Shown here piece after piece: positions 22,784-27,882 of a stretch of 27,882 nt of DNA (position 1 is its first letter; the number at the start of each line of letters is the position of its first letter). Source of the stretch: an uncultured Odoribacter sp. (GTDB lineage Bacteria; Bacteroidota; Bacteroidia; Bacteroidales; Marinifilaceae); contig CAJJNP010000024.1 of assembly GCA_905193145.1 (NCBI GenBank), positions 1-27,882 of the forward strand, read 5' to 3'. A program made the position numbers and the translations under genes. Below the pieces are notes generated by a model that worked only from the letters and a program-made list of their open reading frames with translations, did not search any database and was not told where the DNA came from.

Positions 22784-24086
22784 AAGCCGGAACCAAGAAA
22801 ATATTGGCTGCTACCCAAGCTGCAGGATCTCCGTAACAAACAGCCAGATACCCCCATACAGGAACAGCATCAATACTGACCAATGCACGGGCTATCATCT
22901 CTGAAACCCCAGAAAGCATTGCCAAATTAGTAAATCCAGCTCCTTGAATAGAATAACGCAAAATACAAAGCAAACCCAACATAGGAAAAAAGTATGCCGA
23001 CACATGTAGAAAAAGCTCTGTAGCACTGATTATCTCTGTTTCGGAAGTATCAACAAACAACATTGCCAACTCTTTCGAGCCCAATATCAATATAACAAAA
23101 GTAGCAACGGCATACACTATCATCATCCAACCGCTGGCTTTTATTCCTTCCCAAATTCTACGCGGTTTTCCTGCTCCATAATTCTGCCCACAGTAAGTGG
23201 CCATCGCAATACCCAAACTTTCAAAAGGGCAAATAAAGAACATTTTGATACGCATTGCTGTTGTAAAAGCTGCCACACAAGCCGTTCCCAATGCGTTATT
23301 GGCACTCTGCAACATGATACTACCAATCGCTGTAATTGAAAACTGTAACCCCATAGGAACACCTATAGCTAGCAAATTATTTGCTAAACGCATCTCAAAC
23401 TTTCTTTCTACCCGCTCACCTTTCAATATCTCAAAATGTCGGTACATATACATATAACATAATCCCGAGGATATAGCTTGAGAAAATACGGTAGCCACAG
23501 CAGCACCCATTACGCCCCAATCCAATACTAAGATACAAAATAAGTCGAGTAAAATATTCAAAACAGCAGAAAATAATAAAAACCAAAATGGGGTTTTACT
23601 GTCTCCCAATGCCCGAATAATACTGGCCAACAAATTATAAAGAAAAGTAAATGGTACTCCTATAAAGGTTACTAATAAATAGATGTAAGCATCCTCAAAT
23701 ATCACATCAGGAGTCCGCATAATCCGCAATATATCAGAACAGAATACACTTGTTATAACGGCAATAAAAGTAGAAATCGCAACAGATATCTGCAAACTAA
23801 CAGATACATAACGCCGCATCATACTATAATCGCGCGCACCGAATTTTTGTGCCACCGGAATCCCAAAGCCACAACTACAACCATTACAAAAGCCTAAAAT
23901 CAAAAATATTACAGAGCTACTAGCTCCAACTGCAGCCAAAGGATTAATACCTAAAAATTTTCCAACAATAGCTGCATCAATCAATGAATAGGCTTGTTGA
24001 AGCAAATTGCCCAAAAGTAAAGGCATCGTAAAATTAAAAATAAGCGGCAAAGCCGGTCCTGCCGTCATTTCTCTTGAAGTTGCCAT
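22728..24086 (-). CDS. MATE-family efflux transporter
   Basis: A 452-residue inner-membrane protein with about twelve helices arranged as two six-helix halves, as in the MATE (MatE x2) family of Na+- or H+-coupled multidrug exporters. Visible family features are PALPLIFNFTMPLLLGNLLQ at the N-terminus, LIDAAIVGKFLG (about 36-47), GASSSVIFLILGFCNG, and the second-half counterpart AIGVPMGLQFSITAIGS. Of the MATE branches it most resembles the DinF/NorM-like group of Bacteroides, but the substrate cannot be named. It is monocistronic, has a -7-like TATTTTTG at 24109-24116, and shares its last 56 bp with the convergent patatin gene. Confidence 0.9.
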   Translation of the reverse strand: MATSREMTAGPALPLIFNFTMPLLLGNLLQQAYSLIDAAIVGKFLGINPLAAVGASSSVIFLILGFCNGCSCGFGIPVAQKFGARDYSMMRRYVSVSLQISVAISTFIAVITSVFCSDILRIMRTPDVIFEDAYIYLLVTFIGVPFTFLYNLLASIIRALGDSKTPFWFLLFSAVLNILLDLFCILVLDWGVMGAAVATVFSQAISSGLCYMYMYRHFEILKGERVERKFEMRLANNLLAIGVPMGLQFSITAIGSIMLQSANNALGTACVAAFTTAMRIKMFFICPFESLGIAMATYCGQNYGAGKPRRIWEGIKASGWMMIVYAVATFVILILGSKELAMLFVDTSETEIISATELFLHVSAYFFPMLGLLCILRYSIQGAGFTNLAMLSGVSEMIARALVSIDAVPVWGYLAVCYGDPAAWVAANIFLVPAFIYVYRKLKKLVYSSIDR

Positions 24087-24140
24087 ATATTCTCTTATTA
24101 ATCAAGAACAAAAATACGAAAAAGAGAATATTCATACGCT

Positions 24141-24180
24141 AAAAACAGCAACGTTCGCACAAATAATCTGTGCGAACGTT
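24141..24180 (-). terminator. Strong terminator of the argS operon
   Basis: Perfect 12-bp arms AACGTTCGCACA (24150-24161) and TGTGCGAACGTT (24169-24180) have a 7-nt loop. On the minus strand they are followed by GCTGTTTTT, giving a typical intrinsic terminator just beyond the last gene. Confidence 0.85.
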
Positions 24181-24194
24181 AGCAATCAAATACC

Positions 24195-24974
24195 TTAACG
24201 GACTTTCTCCCTGATACGTTCAACAAGAGTCGGATTGGCAGCAATGATAGATACACCTCTATCTGTACGAAAATGTACCACCTTTCCTCCTGCTTCTTCC
24301 ACTATCAGTGCTCCGGCACACATATCCCACAAATTTAAATTCAATTCCCAATAACCATCCAGCCATCCAGCGGCTGTACAACATAAATCATATGCAGCAG
24401 TACCCATACGACGTATTCCACGTAAATGCGGAAGAATTGCCACTAAATTGGCAATATTGTTATCAGGATTAACCCCTTTGTCATAAGGGAAACCGGTTCC
24501 CAATACTGAGTGAGCCAAATCTTCCTTTACAGATACATGAATGGGGGTTCCATTCATATAAGCTCCCTCCCCTCTAATCGCAGTGTACATCTCTTCCTGA
24601 CAAGGAGCATATACGACTCCTAATATTGTTGCTTCCTTATATTGTAAACCAATTGAAACTGTAAAAATAGGCAATCCCTGACTAAAATTATTTGTCCCAT
24701 CCAGTGGATCTATCACCCAACGATAGTCGGCTACTCCGGCATGTTCTCCCGTTTCTTCCCCCAATACGGCATAATCCGGAAAAAATTCTCCGATTTTCGA
24801 CAATAAAAATGCTTCGCTCTCTTTATCTGCACTGGTTACAACATCATATACATTTGACTTTGTATGTATATCCAAATTATTTCCTCGGAAATATGACAGA
24901 TGAATTTTACCGACCTCCTTAGCCCATGTCTCTGCCATTTCCAATGTTTTCCTTAAATCCAAGTCCATATCCAT
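24195..24974 (-). CDS. Inositol-monophosphatase-family phosphatase (SuhB/CysQ-like)
   Basis: A 259-residue Mg2+-dependent, lithium-sensitive-type sugar phosphatase. The metal site is complete: E73/E74 in GEET (72-75), DPLDGT (89-94, with D89 and D92) and LWDMCAG (215-221, with D217). DGYWELNLNLWD is typical of the inositol monophosphatase branch. Likely substrates are inositol phosphate or related sugar phosphates; a 3'-phosphoadenosine 5'-phosphate activity cannot be excluded. It lies 6 nt after the PHP phosphatase gene and is last in the argS operon. Two phosphatases behind a tRNA ligase look like a shared transcript rather than a pathway. Confidence 0.88.
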   Translation of the reverse strand: MDMDLDLRKTLEMAETWAKEVGKIHLSYFRGNNLDIHTKSNVYDVVTSADKESEAFLLSKIGEFFPDYAVLGEETGEHAGVADYRWVIDPLDGTNNFSQGLPIFTVSIGLQYKEATILGVVYAPCQEEMYTAIRGEGAYMNGTPIHVSVKEDLAHSVLGTGFPYDKGVNPDNNIANLVAILPHLRGIRRMGTAAYDLCCTAAGWLDGYWELNLNLWDMCAGALIVEEAGGKVVHFRTDRGVSIIAANPTLVERIREKVR

Positions 24975-24980
24975 AAGTAT

Positions 24981-25817
24981 TTATTGAATGCCAACTTCTT
25001 GCCATACCCCATGATGAAATTCACAAATTGTAGTGAAACCTATATCTTTCAACTGTTTTAAAGCCTCCGGACGTCCTGCATTCACTAGTTCCGGCAAATG
25101 TACATCCGAATTGACAATCACTGGGATATGCCGTTTCAGAATATCTGCCCAATACCTCTGCATCGGGAAAAAACAATTCTTTTTCAACCATGCCTTTGTA
25201 TTGATTTCCATAATGACGCCTTTTTCCGCAATCAAATCAAACAATTCATTCCGCATCTTCGAGTACCAAACGCTTTCTGTTGAACCCGATTGACAAAACT
25301 CTGCATTATAGGCTATTTTATCTGCATGTCCGATAAAATCAAAACCACCTTTCTCTACCATGCGCATCGAAGCCTCATAGTAACAGCCCACCATTCGCTG
25401 CAAATCACCAGCAAAATGCTGCTGCAATAATAATTGGAAATTATCAGGATTCGTATCAGTATCTATTACTTCTCCTTTTTCCGTATAAACCAAATGCACA
25501 GAACCAATTCGATAATCCAAAGGCAGATGCTGAAAATAATCATTAGCAGGATTACTCTTTTCATCTAAGTAATCAATTTCCATACCAGCATATAATTCAA
25601 TTTGTCCGGCATACTTACCTTTTAATCGCTCGATTTCTCTCAAATAATCGGGAACTTGCTCCTTTTCCATTGTCCACCGCGTAGAAAAAGGTAGCGGAGC
25701 ATGAGAAGACACTCCATAAGCAGTGAAACCGGCTGCAATAGCCGATTTCACAAAATCTTCCAATGGCGCTTTACCATCACAGAAATTACTATGACTATGA
25801 TAATTCGTCAAATTCAT
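24981..25817 (-). CDS. Histidinol-phosphatase-like PHP-domain protein (HisJ type)
   Basis: A 278-residue PHP-fold phosphatase. The metal ligands are all visible: H7 and H9 (NYHSHSNFCDG), D14, H39 (SSHAPL), E80 (AGMEIDYL), H108 (GSVHLVY), H164 (FIGHADK), and D238/H240 (NSDVHL). I choose the ATG at 25817, 4 nt after the argS stop, because the family usually starts right at this HxH strand; an in-frame ATG at 25844 would overlap argS and add a cysteine/lysine-rich leader of nine residues. The closest characterised family is HisJ/HisK histidinol phosphatase, but Bacteroides usually uses a HisB-type enzyme for histidine, so the true substrate may differ. Confidence 0.85.
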   Translation of the reverse strand: MNLTNYHSHSNFCDGKAPLEDFVKSAIAAGFTAYGVSSHAPLPFSTRWTMEKEQVPDYLREIERLKGKYAGQIELYAGMEIDYLDEKSNPANDYFQHLPLDYRIGSVHLVYTEKGEVIDTDTNPDNFQLLLQQHFAGDLQRMVGCYYEASMRMVEKGGFDFIGHADKIAYNAEFCQSGSTESVWYSKMRNELFDLIAEKGVIMEINTKAWLKKNCFFPMQRYWADILKRHIPVIVNSDVHLPELVNAGRPEALKQLKDIGFTTICEFHHGVWQEVGIQ

Positions 25818-25821
25818 ATTC

Positions 25822-27609
25822 TTACATTCTTTCCGGCATTTCAATACCTAGAGTCCCCATTGCATTTTTAATAGCTTCGGCACACTCTTTAGCCAACAAC
25901 AAACGGAAATTCTTCAAAGCAATATTTTCCTCCTTTAATATTGAAAAATCGTGATAGAACTGATTAAACTCTTTAGCCAAATCATAAGAATAATTTGCCA
26001 ACAAAGCCGGACTATAAGTAATACCAGCCTCTTTCACCACATCCGGCAATTTTGAAAGCAATTTTATCAAATTCTGTTCTTTATCCGACAACTCAATATG
26101 TAAATCAGCAGCTTGAGGCACTACCCCCATTTCAGCAGCTTTACGCAATACAGACTGAATACGTGCATATGTATATTGGATAAATGGTCCAGTATTACCA
26201 TTAAAGTCAATTGATTCCTTCGGATTGAACATCATAGTCTTCTTCGGATCAACTTTCAATATGAAATACTTCAAGGCTCCTAAAGCCACCTTCCTATAAA
26301 CATCTTCAGCTTCTTCTTCTGAATAACCATCCAATTTACCCAATTCGCGCGAAGTCTCACGTGCTGTATCAATCATTGCTTCCATCAAATCATCAGCATC
26401 TACTACAGTCCCCTCTCGCGACTTCATTTTCCCTTCCGGAAGTTCAACCATTCCATAAGACAAATGCTTGATTTTATTAGCCCAGTCAAAACCTAGCTTT
26501 CCACAAATCAAAGACAACACTTGGAAATGATAGTTCTGCTCGTTACCAACGACATAAATCATTTCATCCATTGCAAACTCATTGAAACGCTCATAAGCAG
26601 TACCTATATCTTGAGTCATATAAACAGAGGTGCCATCATCACGCAACAACAATTTATGATCCAAGCCATCGCCTGTCAAGTCAGCCCATACACTACCAGT
26701 CTCCTTACGATAAAGCACTCCATCTGCCAATCCTTTCAACACTATATCACGTCCTTTTTTATAAGTCTGCGATTCAAAATACACCTTATCAAAACTTACA
26801 CCCATTAACTTGTAAGTTTCATCGAATCCTTTCAACACCCAATCATTCATCGTCCGCCACAAAGCCACTGTTTCTTCATCTCCAGCTTCCCACTTACGCA
26901 ACATTTCTTGAGCCTCCAACAATATCGGAGCCTGCTTTTTTGCCTCTTCTTCTTCCATGCCTTGCTCCATCAATTGCTTAATCTCAGCTTTATACTCTTT
27001 GTCAAAACGCACATAATAGTCTCCGACAAAATGATCTCCTTTCATCCCGGTGGATTCTGGAGTTGCACCATTGGCAAATTTCTTCCATGCTACCATACTC
27101 TTACAAATATGGATACCACGGTCATTTACCAAATTCACCATTTTCACTTCATGACCGTTTGCCTTCTGAATTTCAGACACGGACCATCCCAATAGATTGT
27201 TACGGATATGCCCCAAGTGAAGAGGTTTATTTGTATTAGGTGATGAATATTCAATCATATAGGTATGGCCGCTCTTTTCATGCACATATCCATATTTCGG
27301 ATCTTTTGCCACTTCATTCAGCACGCCTAACCAATAAGCAGAAGAAATCTCAATATTTAAGAAACCCTTGACCACATTGTAATCTTTGATTTCTTCAATA
27401 TGCTGCTTCAAATACTCTCCCAACTCTTTACCGGTATCCTCCGGAGATTTCTTAGAAAAACGGGTGAAAGGGAAAACCACAATAGTCAAATCTCCAGCAA
27501 ATTCCTTGCGGGTTGCCTGCAATTGAACTTTATCAGCTTCCACTTCTGCTCCATAGCATTCTTTTACCGCTTCAATAACCTTAGAGGTCAACAGACTTTC
27601 TATGCTCAT
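25822..27609 (-). CDS. argS: Arginine-tRNA ligase
   Basis: A 595-residue class I synthetase. The N-terminal additional domain (about 1-105) recognises the tRNA D-loop. The catalytic signature SSPNTNKPLHLGHIRNN carries HLGH at 131-134, and the KMSKS-loop equivalent is the degenerate KMKSREGTVV, as is usual for this family. The C-terminal DALR anticodon domain begins near TGPFIQYTYARIQSVLRKA and ends LGIEMPERM. The length is normal. It is first in the leftward argS-PHP-IMPase operon, with a -7-like TATTTTTG at 27656-27663 about 47 nt upstream of the start codon. Confidence 0.97.
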   Translation of the reverse strand: MSIESLLTSKVIEAVKECYGAEVEADKVQLQATRKEFAGDLTIVVFPFTRFSKKSPEDTGKELGEYLKQHIEEIKDYNVVKGFLNIEISSAYWLGVLNEVAKDPKYGYVHEKSGHTYMIEYSSPNTNKPLHLGHIRNNLLGWSVSEIQKANGHEVKMVNLVNDRGIHICKSMVAWKKFANGATPESTGMKGDHFVGDYYVRFDKEYKAEIKQLMEQGMEEEEAKKQAPILLEAQEMLRKWEAGDEETVALWRTMNDWVLKGFDETYKLMGVSFDKVYFESQTYKKGRDIVLKGLADGVLYRKETGSVWADLTGDGLDHKLLLRDDGTSVYMTQDIGTAYERFNEFAMDEMIYVVGNEQNYHFQVLSLICGKLGFDWANKIKHLSYGMVELPEGKMKSREGTVVDADDLMEAMIDTARETSRELGKLDGYSEEEAEDVYRKVALGALKYFILKVDPKKTMMFNPKESIDFNGNTGPFIQYTYARIQSVLRKAAEMGVVPQAADLHIELSDKEQNLIKLLSKLPDVVKEAGITYSPALLANYSYDLAKEFNQFYHDFSILKEENIALKNFRLLLAKECAEAIKNAMGTLGIEMPERM

Positions 27610-27655
27610 GCTGTTTTTATATTACTTGTTTACAACTATATATTCATTTAGACTG

Positions 27656-27663
27656 CAAAAATA
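27656..27663 (-). promoter_or_regulatory. argS: -7 promoter element of the argS operon
   Basis: TATTTTTG on the minus strand fits TAnnTTTG. The upstream region contains TTTTG, but at a shorter spacing than ideal. Confidence 0.4.
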
Positions 27664-27751
27664 CAATTATTTAGCAAGACAAAAGCAGGAATAACCAAAC
27701 TTTCTTTGCCAATTTGCGTTATACCCAGCAACAACTATAAAAAATTATATT

Positions 27752-27882
27752 ATGAACAAAACAAAAAAACACATTGTTACCAACCGCTATTGGTGGCTGA
27801 TGCTACTGATAGGTATACTCTCTATTATCTGTGGCATTTGGGTATTTCGCAACCCTGTTGAATCCTATTTCGCTATGGCAGC
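27752..27882 (+). CDS. HdeD/DUF308-family membrane protein, N-terminal fragment cut by the window edge
   Basis: Forty-three codons are visible from the ATG at 27752. After a basic start (MNKTKKHIV) comes the phrase NRYWWLMLLIGILSIICGIW and then FRNPVESYFAMA, the typical opening of HdeD-like DUF308 proteins: a first transmembrane helix, then the conserved 'NP' turn. These small membrane proteins (about 180-200 residues) are linked to acid resistance in enterobacteria; the role in Bacteroides is unknown. The gene is divergent from argS. The rest lies outside the window. Confidence 0.7.
   Translation, partial: MNKTKKHIVTNRYWWLMLLIGILSIICGIWVFRNPVESYFAMA

Overview
The window looks like chromosomal DNA of a Bacteroides-type gut bacterium (Bacteroidaceae; species not determined). 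The signs are Bacteroidetes promoters (-7 TAnnTTTG, sometimes with TTG-like -33 boxes), surface lipoproteins whose lipobox cysteine is followed by acidic residues, a TonB-dependent receptor with partner lipoproteins, two cobalamin riboswitches, and a set of housekeeping genes typical of the group. I see no IS element, CRISPR array, tRNA or rRNA.

Layout. 1-435: divergent-promoter spacer. 436-1461 (+): PHP-fold phosphodiesterase. 1544-8362 (-): a cobalamin-riboswitch operon reading right to left: BtuG-like propeller lipoprotein, BtuB-like TonB-dependent receptor, a lipoprotein with a PKD-like plus 'IQW/GYRW' domain, a lipoprotein with a PKD-like plus propeller domain, and a short lipoprotein with the 'IQW/GYRW' domain alone. 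8482-12319 (-): an arsenic operon, arsR-arsF-arsG-thioredoxin-ArsP-like permease-arsC, with two matching ArsR-type palindromes and no ArsB/Acr3 pump. 12439-12533: a 95-bp imperfect palindrome. 12607-15888 (+): promoter, second cobalamin riboswitch, a YidE/AspT-family (AAEx) transporter and a ThrE-family exporter. 15963-19381 (+): nadB-nadC-nadA, de novo NAD synthesis from aspartate, followed closely by pheT (19403-21850) and its terminator. 21995-22783 (+): patatin/RssA-like hydrolase, overlapping tail to tail with a MATE transporter (22728-24086, -). 24195-27609 (-): argS, a HisJ-like PHP phosphatase and an inositol-monophosphatase-family gene in one operon ending in a strong terminator. 27752-end (+): start of an HdeD/DUF308 membrane protein.

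How it fits together. The first riboswitch operon captures corrinoids at the cell surface. The second, in contrast, drives two inner-membrane exporters whose families (AAEx, ThrE/YjjPB) both include reported succinate exporters. Bacteroides needs B12 for methylmalonyl-CoA mutase, the step that takes succinate to propionate. I therefore infer that the second unit may be a B12-sensing succinate overflow operon, switched on when cobalamin is scarce and succinate cannot be converted. This is the most interesting idea in the window and is a hypothesis. The arsenic operon sits exactly between the two B12 units and looks specialised for organoarsenicals (ArsF/ArsG).
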